Assembly: GCA_913757435.1 (NCBI GenBank)
Contig: CAJYDM010000006.1
Coordinates: 1 to 64,000 of the forward strand
DNA from: Syntrophomonas sp. DTU019
GTDB taxonomy: Bacteria; Bacillota; Syntrophomonadia; Syntrophomonadales; Syntrophomonadaceae
Length of the DNA stretch: 64,000 nt
Direction of reading: 5' to 3'
Shown piece after piece: positions 49,835-57,628 of the stretch. Every line of letters starts with the position of its first letter. Positions within the stretch are counted from its first letter, which is position 1. The position numbers and the translations under genes are program-made. The notes below the pieces were generated by a model. It made no database searches. It saw nothing but the letters and a program-made list of their open reading frames with translations, and was not told where the DNA came from.

Positions 49835-51469
49835 ATGCCTATCATGGATTTATTGACACGCAATGCCGCCATCTACGGCACTGAACTTTGTCTCACCGAG
49901 ATCAACATGGACCTGCAGGAAAGCCACAATGTCACCTGGCTGGAGTATGAGCTCATCGAGAATAATCCCGCCGGGGAATATCGGCGTGATATGACCTGGA
50001 AGGTTTTCAACGAAAAAGCAAATCGCATGGCCAATCTGCTGCTCAAAAGGGGAGTTAAAAAAGGAGATAAAGTAGCCATATTGCTGATGAATTGTCTGGA
50101 GTGGCTGCCTATCTATTTCGGCATTTTAAAGAGCGGGGCTATAGCGGTGCCGCTAAACTTCCGCTACACAGCAGAAGAAATCAAGTACTGTCTGGATTTA
50201 TCCGATTCTGAGGTGCTGGTTTTTGGTCCGGAGTTCATCGGCCGGGTGGAGAGTATATACAATCAGATCCCCAAGGTGAAGATATTGCTGTTCGCAGGTG
50301 AGAACCGGCCCAGCTTTGCTGAGAATTATGACCGCCTCACTGCCAATTGCTGCTCGGACGACCCGGAAATCGTTATTGGTGATGAGGATAATGCGGTTAT
50401 CTATTTCTCCTCAGGAACAACCGGTTTTCCCAAGGCGATTCTTCATACTCACGCCAGTTTGATGTCTTCAGCTATTACTGAACAAAAGCACCATGGCCAA
50501 ACGCGAGAAGATAATTTTCTGTGCATTCCGCCGCTCTATCATACTGGTGCTAAAATGCATTGGTTTGGTAGTCTGGTAGCAGGGAGTAAAGCGGTTCTGT
50601 TGCGCGGTGTGAGACCGGAGTGGATACTCAAAACCGTTTCCGAAGAACAGGTAACAATAGTGTGGCTGCTGGTTCCGTGGGCGCAAGATATTCTCGATGC
50701 CATTGAAAAAGGCGACCTGAAACTGGAAAATTACAACCTTTGCCAGTGGAGGTTGATGCATATCGGGGCGCAGCCGGTTCCGCCCAGTCTGATCAAGCGC
50801 TGGAAGCAGTATTTCCCTAATCATCTCTATGATACCAACTATGGACTAAGCGAAGCTATTGGCCCAGGATGTGTTCATCTGGGTGTAGAGAACATCCACA
50901 AAGTAGGGGCTATTGGTGTTCCGGGACATAGCTGGGAGGCCAAGATTGCCGATGAGAATGGTCACCCGGTAGATAATGGCCAGGTGGGGGAACTGGTAGT
51001 GAGAGGCCCTGGCCTAATGAAATGCTATTATAAGGATCCCGAAGCTACCGCAGCGGTTTTACGCGATGGCTGGCTATTTACCGGGGATATGGCCCGGATG
51101 GATGAAGACGGCTTCATTTATCTGGTGGACCGTAAAAAAGATGTGATAATCAGCGGCGGAGAAAACATTTATCCGGTGCAGATCGAGGATTTCCTACGTG
51201 CCCATCCAGCCATCAAAGATGTGGCTGTGATCGGCTTGCCTGACAAGCGGCTCGGGGAGATATCTGCTGCCATCATTGAACTGAAACCCGGTGCAGAATG
51301 CAGCGAGGAAGATATCAGGGCTTTTTGCGCCCCCATGCCCCGCTACAAGCGCCCCCGGGCGATTGTATTCGATCAAGTACCGCGCAACCCCACCGGCAAG
51401 ATTGAAAAGCCTCGCCTGAGGGAAAAATACGGTGCAACCAGCCTGGTAGCGATTCAAACCGGAAGTTAA
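49835..51469 (+). CDS. AMP-dependent acyl-CoA synthetase/ligase
   Basis: 544 residues; ATG at 49835 follows GGGAGGAAAG, while a TTG at 49805 has no ribosome site. ANL superfamily: P-loop YFSSGTTGFPKAI, A5 motif DTNYGLSEAIG, GWLFTGDMARMDEDG, hinge DRKKDVIISGGENIYP and catalytic Lys in NPTGKIEKPRL. Activates a carboxylic acid, likely a fatty or aromatic acid, to its CoA ester. Such enzymes are frequent in fatty-acid-oxidising syntrophs. Stands alone. Confidence 0.9.
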   Translation: MPIMDLLTRNAAIYGTELCLTEINMDLQESHNVTWLEYELIENNPAGEYRRDMTWKVFNEKANRMANLLLKRGVKKGDKVAILLMNCLEWLPIYFGILKSGAIAVPLNFRYTAEEIKYCLDLSDSEVLVFGPEFIGRVESIYNQIPKVKILLFAGENRPSFAENYDRLTANCCSDDPEIVIGDEDNAVIYFSSGTTGFPKAILHTHASLMSSAITEQKHHGQTREDNFLCIPPLYHTGAKMHWFGSLVAGSKAVLLRGVRPEWILKTVSEEQVTIVWLLVPWAQDILDAIEKGDLKLENYNLCQWRLMHIGAQPVPPSLIKRWKQYFPNHLYDTNYGLSEAIGPGCVHLGVENIHKVGAIGVPGHSWEAKIADENGHPVDNGQVGELVVRGPGLMKCYYKDPEATAAVLRDGWLFTGDMARMDEDGFIYLVDRKKDVIISGGENIYPVQIEDFLRAHPAIKDVAVIGLPDKRLGEISAAIIELKPGAECSEEDIRAFCAPMPRYKRPRAIVFDQVPRNPTGKIEKPRLREKYGATSLVAIQTGS

Positions 51470-51494
51470 ATAAAGCGGACAAAGCGGACAAAAA

Positions 51495-53154
51495 GAGGGA
51501 CAAAGGGACGGCAGACCGTGTGAGAACTTTCGATGAGATCCCAAAACTACGTGATAGGTTTTACTGGTCATTTAGTATTACTAGTGATATTTTGATAAAA
51601 AACAGGCTGGTGCAGTTTATGCTGAGGCCAGCCTTTTTACTATTTCTTCAACTCCCAGAATATTGATTACTCTTCGCATGTTGTAGGCCAACATATGTAA
51701 CTTGTTTTCCGTATTTACAGACACTAATCCCCTGGTTAAAAAGTAACTATAACCCAAGCCCCTTTTTACGGTTCCATATGGGTGTTCTACGATCATTTGC
51801 CTTTGTACATACAGTTTTCGATTTTCCTTGGTCCGGCGGTCTATTTCATCCAGTAATGGCTGGGCTAGGTTGCGGCTAATTGTTCGGCCCTTCTGGGCTT
51901 TGGTGCATTGATCCTTTAAGGGGCAGCCCTTACAGGCCCGGTAGTTTTTGTAGGTTCGATATTTTACTCCGTTGACTTCTCTTATTCTGCCTGGATAGAG
52001 AATCTCTTTTGCGGGGCATAGGTAAACGTCTTGCTCTTGGTCATATTGGAATTTGTCAGCTTGAAAGTCGGTGTTGGCTATATTACCGGTAAATCTCTGC
52101 TTGGCTACATAGGTCTCTATGTGGTTTTTCTCGCATTCGATTAGATCATTGGTTGAGTAGTATCCTTTATCGGCCAATACTTTAATTTGGTCTACTTCCA
52201 ATACTTCTTTGGCCTGCTTAGCCATATTGCTTAGCTGCCCTTGGTCAGCTGGATTGTTTATGACTTCACTGTCTACCACTAGCTTATGCTTTTGGTCTAC
52301 CGCCGTTTGTACATTGTAGCTGACTTCTACTCCGTTATTATTAACAGCCATTAGCCGAGCATCTGGATCAGTGGTCGATACTTCTGTAGCCCCGGTTTGC
52401 TCCATATGCTGTTTCATGGCGGTATATTTACCTTTACGGCTTTCTAGTTCTTCTATGCGCCTCTGGATCTCTTCAGCACTGGGGATATGGATATCGGCTT
52501 CGTCCTGGTCGTTGCTATCTAATTCATTAAAGTAGCCGTTAATTTTTTCGTCAATATATTTTAAGTGTCTTTGTAACTTCTTTTGGTTGTAATTATTGCG
52601 CTTGGAATTGCTGGCTCGGAACTTGGAACCATCGATAGCTATGACCTCTTTGCCATACAAGTCCCAGTCTTTGCATAACAGGGTGAACTGTTTGAAGACT
52701 CCTTTTAGGGCTTTGGGGTTATCTTTCCTAAAATCAGCTATTGTCTTAAAGTCGGGTTTTAGCTTCCGTAATAACCATAACAACTCAAGATTCCGACCGG
52801 CTTCGGTCTCTAGCCTCCGAGATGATCTAACCCGATTTAGATAACCATACAAGTAGAGCTTTAACAAGTCCCTAGGATCATATGGAGGTCTACCAGTATT
52901 TTTCGGCTCCGCTTTTTGGAACCCGAGGTCCTTCATGTACAACGAATTAACGAATGCTTCAATTACCCTAACTGGATTATCAGTTGATATATAGTCATCG
53001 ACCGCTTCAGGAAAAAGGGTGATCTGCATGCGGTCTTCGCCCTTAATGTAGGCCATTATTCCACCTCGCTATCACCCTATCATTCGACTTTTATATGTTT
53101 TTTTCCTTTTTCTGCGGACTAGTTTTCACACAGTCTGACGTCCCTCTGTCCCTC
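51495..53154 (-). mobile_element. IS1182-family insertion sequence
   Basis: 34-base terminal inverted repeats, 51495-51528 and 53121-53154, match at 30 of 34 positions; the outer part is GAGGGACA-n-AGGGACG and the inner part CAGAC-n-GTGTGA-n-AACT. One intact transposase on the minus strand. Target duplication not resolved because the flanks themselves contain similar GGACAAAG repeats. Confidence 0.85.
51617..53056 (-). CDS. IS1182-family transposase
   Basis: 479 residues, GAGGTGG ribosome site. N-terminal DUF772-type region with RPPYDPRDLLKLYLYGYLN, central coiled insert, DDE residues in VIAIDGSKFRA, VLADKGYYS and IVEHPYGTVKRGLGY, and a C-x2-C-x4-C cluster (CKGCPLKDQC). Frame intact. Confidence 0.93.
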   Translation of the reverse strand: MAYIKGEDRMQITLFPEAVDDYISTDNPVRVIEAFVNSLYMKDLGFQKAEPKNTGRPPYDPRDLLKLYLYGYLNRVRSSRRLETEAGRNLELLWLLRKLKPDFKTIADFRKDNPKALKGVFKQFTLLCKDWDLYGKEVIAIDGSKFRASNSKRNNYNQKKLQRHLKYIDEKINGYFNELDSNDQDEADIHIPSAEEIQRRIEELESRKGKYTAMKQHMEQTGATEVSTTDPDARLMAVNNNGVEVSYNVQTAVDQKHKLVVDSEVINNPADQGQLSNMAKQAKEVLEVDQIKVLADKGYYSTNDLIECEKNHIETYVAKQRFTGNIANTDFQADKFQYDQEQDVYLCPAKEILYPGRIREVNGVKYRTYKNYRACKGCPLKDQCTKAQKGRTISRNLAQPLLDEIDRRTKENRKLYVQRQMIVEHPYGTVKRGLGYSYFLTRGLVSVNTENKLHMLAYNMRRVINILGVEEIVKRLASA

Positions 53155-53314
53155 CAAGAACCGCCCCCTTTGTACTTTTACCTCAGTAATGTCTGAGCCC
53201 GGAGAAATCCGGGCTTATTAATTATCACATGACCTTCCAGAGAATATTTCAGCTAGCGATGCAACAAAATAATGGCAGTATCTTACTAATGCTTTTTCGT
53301 TAAGAAGGCTTGCC

Positions 53315-54097
53315 ATGGATAATCCATCCAATCAAATAATCCGTCGTCCTAAAGTGAATATGACCTCATTCAGTTTAAATAGTTTTCACCTCAGAACACC
53401 CTGGGTTATTGCGTGGTGGTCATTAGCTTTTCCTGGATTCGGTCATTTAGCCTGCGGAAGCATGGCCAAGGGGATATTCGTATTTATTGGCGAGGCAATT
53501 ATTAACCAAATGGCCCATATCAACCTCGCCATTATGTATAGCTTTACGGGTGAATTTGCTAAAGCCAAAGATGTGCTGGATACACAATGGCTGCTTTTGT
53601 ACTGCGGAGTGCTGGTTTTCGCTATTTGGGATAGTTATCGTCTAGCAATTGAGTTTAATAAGTTATCGGTATTGGGTGACAGGGAATCTGCCCCCATTGT
53701 TCCTACAAAGATCGGCGCAGCTTCTAATGCTCTGGAGAAGAGGAACCCCCGGGTAGCGCTGGTTTGGTCTTTATTGATCCCAGGAATAGGCCAATTGTAT
53801 ACTGCGGAGACGATTAAAGCGATATTTCTGATGGTGGTTTCATCATCTGTGATAATAGCATCAAATGCCCTTCCTGCTATTGGTTACACTGTTATGGGCG
53901 ATTTTCAACAGGGTAAAGCTGTGATTGATTGGCAACTTTTCATCAATATACCTTCATTTTATGGCTTTGCTGCCTGGGATGCATATGTTAACGCAATTGA
54001 AATCAATAAGCTGTTTGATATAGAACAGGCTCAGTATTTTCGCAACAATTTTCAGAATGCGGCCGCCAAAAGGCCACTGCCCAGGCTAGGAGGATAA
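53315..54097 (+). CDS. Membrane protein with an internal tandem duplication
   Basis: 260 residues. Residues ~29-117 and ~145-233 are clear repeats of one another: WSLAFPGFGHL against WSLLIPGIGQL, GEFAKAKDVLDTQWLL against GDFQQGKAVIDWQLF, and AIWDSYRLAIEFNKL against AAWDAYVNAIEINKL. Each half has two or three membrane segments and a TM2-like PGxGxL turn. Family not recognised. Followed 5 bases later by another membrane protein, so probably an operon. The IS1182 element lies just upstream. Confidence 0.7.
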   Translation: MDNPSNQIIRRPKVNMTSFSLNSFHLRTPWVIAWWSLAFPGFGHLACGSMAKGIFVFIGEAIINQMAHINLAIMYSFTGEFAKAKDVLDTQWLLLYCGVLVFAIWDSYRLAIEFNKLSVLGDRESAPIVPTKIGAASNALEKRNPRVALVWSLLIPGIGQLYTAETIKAIFLMVVSSSVIIASNALPAIGYTVMGDFQQGKAVIDWQLFINIPSFYGFAAWDAYVNAIEINKLFDIEQAQYFRNNFQNAAAKRPLPRLGG

Positions 54098-54102
54098 AAG
54101 CA

Positions 54103-54558
54103 TTGTTTATCGTAGCTTCGTTTGATTACTCACTGTATACTGAGTTAGCTGTCAGCGAGTTAGTGGAACAAGGCCTGAAAAATGAACAGATACTAGCCTT
54201 CCCTATGGAACTTAGAAGGGAGCCCCGGGAGATTTTTGATACTATTCATCATTCCGATGGTGTCAGTGTGACGGATGGAGGATTTATACTGGCTACAGTA
54301 TTGATGACACTAGGTGTAATATTTGGCTTCGTATGGGAATGGGGTCCTATAATATGGGGCCTGCTAGGTCTGACAGTCGGGTTCTTGCTAGGCTGTCTGA
54401 TAGATTACTTCTGGAGTAGGATCAAAAACAAGTCAAAAAATCGCCGTAAAGCGGTGACGGAATTGATTGTTATGGTTGATTGTCAGGAGGATCAAGCGGA
54501 GATGGTAAAAAAGACCTTGTGGGGTCATTTCGCTCATGGGATATCTATGATACCATAG
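54103..54558 (+). CDS. Membrane protein, stress-protein-like N-terminus
   Basis: 151 residues from a TTG at 54103. Residues 1-60 resemble the ferredoxin-like fold of general-stress/DUF1269-type proteins (SELVEQGLKNEQILAFPMEL). Two glycine-rich membrane helices follow (~63-105), then a second short soluble strand-helix (LIVMVDCQEDQAEMVKKTLW). Probably co-transcribed with the duplicated membrane protein. Function unknown. A strong terminator follows. Confidence 0.6.
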   Translation: MFIVASFDYSLYTELAVSELVEQGLKNEQILAFPMELRREPREIFDTIHHSDGVSVTDGGFILATVLMTLGVIFGFVWEWGPIIWGLLGLTVGFLLGCLIDYFWSRIKNKSKNRRKAVTELIVMVDCQEDQAEMVKKTLWGHFAHGISMIP

Positions 54559-54615
54559 CAATCCGTGCTCCAGTTGTTCTGGGACAAACACACTGTGAAA
54601 CTTAAAAACCACCCA

Positions 54616-54662
54616 GGCCGACAAGAACGAATGGTTCTGTTTATTGTCGGCCACTTTTTTTT
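54616..54662 (+). terminator. Rho-independent terminator
   Basis: GGCCGACAA (54616-54624) pairs with TTGTCGGCC (54644-54652) with an inner GAAC/GTTC hairpin, then eight T. Confidence 0.88.
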
Positions 54663-54683
54663 GCATTAGTGGCCTTATTATTA

Positions 54684-54735
54684 TTGACATATGTCAGTAA
54701 TAACTGCATAATACATTTATAAATGACATATGTCA
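54684..54735 (+). promoter_or_regulatory. Promoter bracketed by twin 12-bp palindromes
   Basis: TGACATATGTCA occurs twice, at 54685-54696 and 54724-54735. The first overlaps the -35 box TTGACA (54684-54689); 17 bases later is CATAAT (54707-54712). The second lies just past the expected start of transcription. This is a classic repressor layout for the DUF5320-DUF134 cluster that follows. The DUF134 helix-turn-helix protein encoded downstream is the obvious candidate binder. Confidence 0.65.
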
Positions 54736-54758
54736 TGAACCCATGGAGGTGGTATGAT

Positions 54759-55031
54759 ATGCCAGGAAGAGATAGAACCGGACCTATAGGACTTGGAAGC
54801 AAAACTGGCCGGGGCTTAGGATTATGCACTAGGGCAAAATCAGCAGCGAGCGGCGGATTACGGCTGAGAAGAGGATGCGGATGCAGACCTGACTTGAGGT
54901 TAACAGGATCACGGCGCAGAACCAGTAGACACAATGCTTCAGCAGAGATACACAAAGAGCTGCTACACGAGCAAAAAGCATCTCTGCAGAGAAGACTAGA
55001 GGTAATTGATAGACATTTGGAACGATTATAG
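54759..55031 (+). CDS. DUF5320-family small protein
   Basis: 90 residues; ATG at 54759 has GGAGGTGG upstream. Begins MPGRDRTGPIGLGSKTGRG, the typical DUF5320 start, then a Cys/Arg-rich middle (GCGC) and a C-terminal coiled coil. Family members sit beside NifX-like and MinD-ferredoxin genes in anaerobes. Function unknown. First gene of the cluster. Confidence 0.75.
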   Translation: MPGRDRTGPIGLGSKTGRGLGLCTRAKSAASGGLRLRRGCGCRPDLRLTGSRRRTSRHNASAEIHKELLHEQKASLQRRLEVIDRHLERL

Positions 55032-55037
55032 AGATGA

Positions 55038-55073
55038 GCGGAGTTATTCGGGGGACGCCCCGAATCACTCCGC
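55038..55073 (+). other. Stable hairpin between DUF5320 and DUF134 genes
   Basis: 55038-55053 pairs with 55058-55073: fifteen pairs with one mismatch, tetraloop GACG. No T-run follows, so it is not an intrinsic terminator. It ends 7 bases before the DUF134 ribosome site and may set mRNA stability or translation. Confidence 0.7.
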
Positions 55074-55091
55074 GGCAACAGAGGTGATGGA

Positions 55092-55475
55092 ATGCCAAGA
55101 CCGCGAAAATGGAGAAAAGTATGCTGCCTGCCGCAGAGCAATCGCTTTGGACCTTTAGAAGGCCAGGCTAATGCGATGGAGTTCATTAATATGGGTGTCG
55201 ATGAGTATGAAACTATCAGGCTTATCGACCTGGAAGGATTAACTCAGGAAGAGTGCGCCGGACAGATGAATGTTGCCCGCACCACCGTTCAGGGCATTTA
55301 CAATGAAGCCCGAAAGAAACTGGCGGATTCCTTGGTGAATGGCAAGGTTCTGTTTATCGGAGGCGGGGAATACCGGTTATGTGATGGCTTAGGAGACGCT
55401 TGCGGACACGGCAATTGCCACCGACATCGTTTCGGCAGAGGATTGGTAAGTGACAATAGCAAGGAGGAAGGCTAA
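55092..55475 (+). CDS. DUF134 helix-turn-helix protein
   Basis: 127 residues, AGAGGTGATGG ribosome site. PRPRKWRKV start, then a sigma-70-region-4-like helix-turn-helix ([28 protein letters not shown]) diagnostic of DUF134. C-terminal [17 protein letters not shown] is Cys/His-rich and could bind metal or an Fe-S cluster. Probable regulator of this cluster. Its stop overlaps the next start by one base. Confidence 0.85.
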   Translation: MPRPRKWRKVCCLPQSNRFGPLEGQANAMEFINMGVDEYETIRLIDLEGLTQEECAGQMNVARTTVQGIYNEARKKLADSLVNGKVLFIGGGEYRLCDGLGDACGHGNCHRHRFGRGLVSDNSKEEG

Positions 55476-55843
55476 TGAAAATCGCCGTACCTGTAGATGA
55501 CAAATGTATGCCTGCCAAGGTTTGTATCTCCTTAGGACGGGCACCTTATTTCTTGATATATGATACTGAAGCCAAAGAAAGCCGCTTCATAGACAACCAT
55601 GCCGCAGCAAGCCAGGGTGGGGCCGGCATAAAAGCGGCACAGATCGTCGCTGACAATAATGTTGGCGCTTTGCTCACCCCACGCTGTGGTGAGAATGCGG
55701 CAGAGGTTATCAAGGCTGCGAATATTAAGATTTATAAGACAAGCGGCGTTTCAGTCACGGATAATATTGATGCCTTCATTGATGGCAGGCTTGCAGTGCT
55801 AACTGAAATTCATTCCGGATTTCATGGTCGCGGGGGCGAATAA
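55475..55843 (+). CDS. NifX/NifB-type (dinitrogenase Fe-Mo cofactor biosynthesis) domain protein
   Basis: 122 residues, a single RNase-H-like DiNase domain: KIAVPVDD, SLGRAPYFLIYD, QGGAGIKAAQIVADNNVGALLTPRCGENAAEVI. Same family as the orange protein (ORP) of Desulfovibrio, which holds a Mo-Cu cluster, and as NifX/MTH1175. With no nif structural genes nearby, an ORP-like role with the MinD ATPases that follow is more likely than nitrogen fixation. Confidence 0.85.
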   Translation: MKIAVPVDDKCMPAKVCISLGRAPYFLIYDTEAKESRFIDNHAAASQGGAGIKAAQIVADNNVGALLTPRCGENAAEVIKAANIKIYKTSGVSVTDNIDAFIDGRLAVLTEIHSGFHGRGGE

Positions 55844-55844
55844 C

Positions 55845-56705
55845 GTGAATATTGCTGTACTTAGTGGCAAAGGCGGCACCGGCAAAACCCTGTTGGCAGT
55901 CAATCTGGCTGCGGTGGCTGAATCATCTGTGTATATCGATTGCGATGTTGAAGAACCGAATGGCCACCTGTTTTTTAAGCCTATTCAAGTTCAGGCACAA
56001 AACATGGCCATTAAGGTCCCCGTCGTAGACGACCGCCTCTGCAACGGATGCCGCATTTGCGTGGACTTCTGTAAGTTTAACGCATTGGCCTACATTGGTG
56101 ATAGACTGAAAATTTTCGAGCATATTTGTCATTCCTGTGGGGGGTGTCTTTTGCTCTGCCCTGAGTATGCCCTGACAGAAAAAGACAAATATATTGGAAA
56201 AATCTTAAGAGGTGTTTCCGAAAATGTAACTGTGCATACCGGGGTATTGAATATTGGAGAACCGTCCGGGACTCCAATTATTAAGAACATGATGGCTGAT
56301 GGAGAACATGGGAGGGATGAGACTGTATTCATAGACTGCCCACCGGGCAGTGCTTGTATCGTGATGGAGAGTATTAAAGACGCTGATTATTGCATCCTGG
56401 TGGCGGAGCCAACCTTGTTTGGCGTCCATAATCTCGATATGGTGTGGGAATTGGTGAAGCTTTTTAACAAGCCACACGGGGTGATCCTAAATAAATGTCT
56501 GGAAGCGGATAACCCTGCCGAACAGTTCTGTTTCAAAAACAACATTTCCATACTGGGTAAAATCCCCTTCGATCAGGAACTGGGAAACCTTAATGGCAAT
56601 GGTGTGGTAGCTGCCAGAGCAAATGAGGTATACCGCAGTTTATTCTCTTCCCTTTTGCAAAAGGTGATAAAGGAGGTGGAGCATGAAACAACTCTTGATA
56701 CTTAG
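55845..56705 (+). CDS. MinD-type ATPase with inserted two-[4Fe-4S] ferredoxin domain (1)
   Basis: About 286 residues from a GTG at 55845 (GGGGGCG upstream); an in-frame ATG at 55824 overlapping the previous gene is the alternative. Numbering from that ATG: deviant Walker A GKGGTGKT (15-22), then a bacterial ferredoxin insert with Cys 73, 76, 79, 83 and 102, 105, 108, 112. The C-terminal half continues the MinD fold (FIDCPPGSACIV). Equivalent to the ORP-complex MinD-ferredoxin proteins of Desulfovibrio. Overlaps the next gene by 23 bases. Confidence 0.88.
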   Translation: MNIAVLSGKGGTGKTLLAVNLAAVAESSVYIDCDVEEPNGHLFFKPIQVQAQNMAIKVPVVDDRLCNGCRICVDFCKFNALAYIGDRLKIFEHICHSCGGCLLLCPEYALTEKDKYIGKILRGVSENVTVHTGVLNIGEPSGTPIIKNMMADGEHGRDETVFIDCPPGSACIVMESIKDADYCILVAEPTLFGVHNLDMVWELVKLFNKPHGVILNKCLEADNPAEQFCFKNNISILGKIPFDQELGNLNGNGVVAARANEVYRSLFSSLLQKVIKEVEHETTLDT

Positions 56706-57558
56706 CGGAAAAGGGGGGACAGGCAAGACCACCTTAGCCAGCGCTTTTATCAAGTTGGCAAAGGCTAGTGCTTATGCCGACTGCGATGTGGATGCTCCTA
56801 ATTTGCATCTAGTCATGCATCATGACGTAAGGCCGATAGAAAAGGATTACTACGGAATGCCTAAGGCAGTAATAGATAATGATTTATGCATCAGTTGTGA
56901 TCTATGCAGACTGAATTGCCGATTTGAGGCTATTACCGTAGTTCCAGATTATCGGGTGGATCATTATGCCTGCGAGGGCTGCGGGGTGTGTGAGGTGACC
57001 TGCCCGACCAGGGCAGTATCGCTCCGGCCTGCAGTTTCCGGGAAATTGAGGCTTTTCCAGGACGAAGCGATGTTTTCTACCGCAAAACTGGAAATGGGAA
57101 GCGGCACCTCGGGGAAATTGGTCACGGAAGTGAAAAATCAATTGATTTCGACAGTTCCCGGAGCGGAATTGGTGGTAATAGATGGATCTCCAGGCATTGG
57201 TTGCCCAGTAATTGCGTCGATCAACGGTGTGGACCTGGTATTGATCGTTGCTGAACCTTCATTATCTGGACTCAAGGATATGGAACGTATTGTAAGAACT
57301 GCTCAGTCCTTTCCAACCAAAATCATAGCCTGTGTAAACAAATATGATACCAATTTAAAAATGATGGCAGCGATCGAATCTTTCTGCCAGAATGAAAACC
57401 TTCCCCTGGCTGGGCTGGTGCCGTTTGATAAGGATGCAGTAAAGGCTGTTAATAATGGGCTGACCATTGTGGATGTAGACTGCGTGGCAGGGCGTGCTGT
57501 TAGAATGGTTTACGACAAGACCATGAAAATGCTCTTTGCAGGCAGTGACCGATTATAA
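56683..57558 (+). CDS. MinD-type ATPase with inserted two-[4Fe-4S] ferredoxin domain (2)
   Basis: 291 residues, AAAGGAGGTGG ribosome site. Paralogue of the preceding gene: SGKGGTGKTT (8-17), ferredoxin Cys 69, 72, 75, 79 and 97, 100, 103, 107, then VVIDGSPGIGCPV and NKYD. Paired MinD-ferredoxin proteins like these probably form a heterodimer on the NifX/ORP-type partner. They are predicted to couple ATP hydrolysis with electron transfer or metal-cluster handling. Confidence 0.88.
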   Translation: MKQLLILSGKGGTGKTTLASAFIKLAKASAYADCDVDAPNLHLVMHHDVRPIEKDYYGMPKAVIDNDLCISCDLCRLNCRFEAITVVPDYRVDHYACEGCGVCEVTCPTRAVSLRPAVSGKLRLFQDEAMFSTAKLEMGSGTSGKLVTEVKNQLISTVPGAELVVIDGSPGIGCPVIASINGVDLVLIVAEPSLSGLKDMERIVRTAQSFPTKIIACVNKYDTNLKMMAAIESFCQNENLPLAGLVPFDKDAVKAVNNGLTIVDVDCVAGRAVRMVYDKTMKMLFAGSDRL

Positions 57559-57628
57559 TGATCATGTTCGAACCAACAATCTGTTTTTCCATAGTAAACT
57601 TGACTATTAATGTAAAGGAGTAGATCTG

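Noticed and set aside
54641-55186. Minus-strand 181-codon frame over DUF5320/DUF134
   Set aside because: Antisense shadow of two recognisable genes; composition is low-complexity Ser/Leu/Pro.
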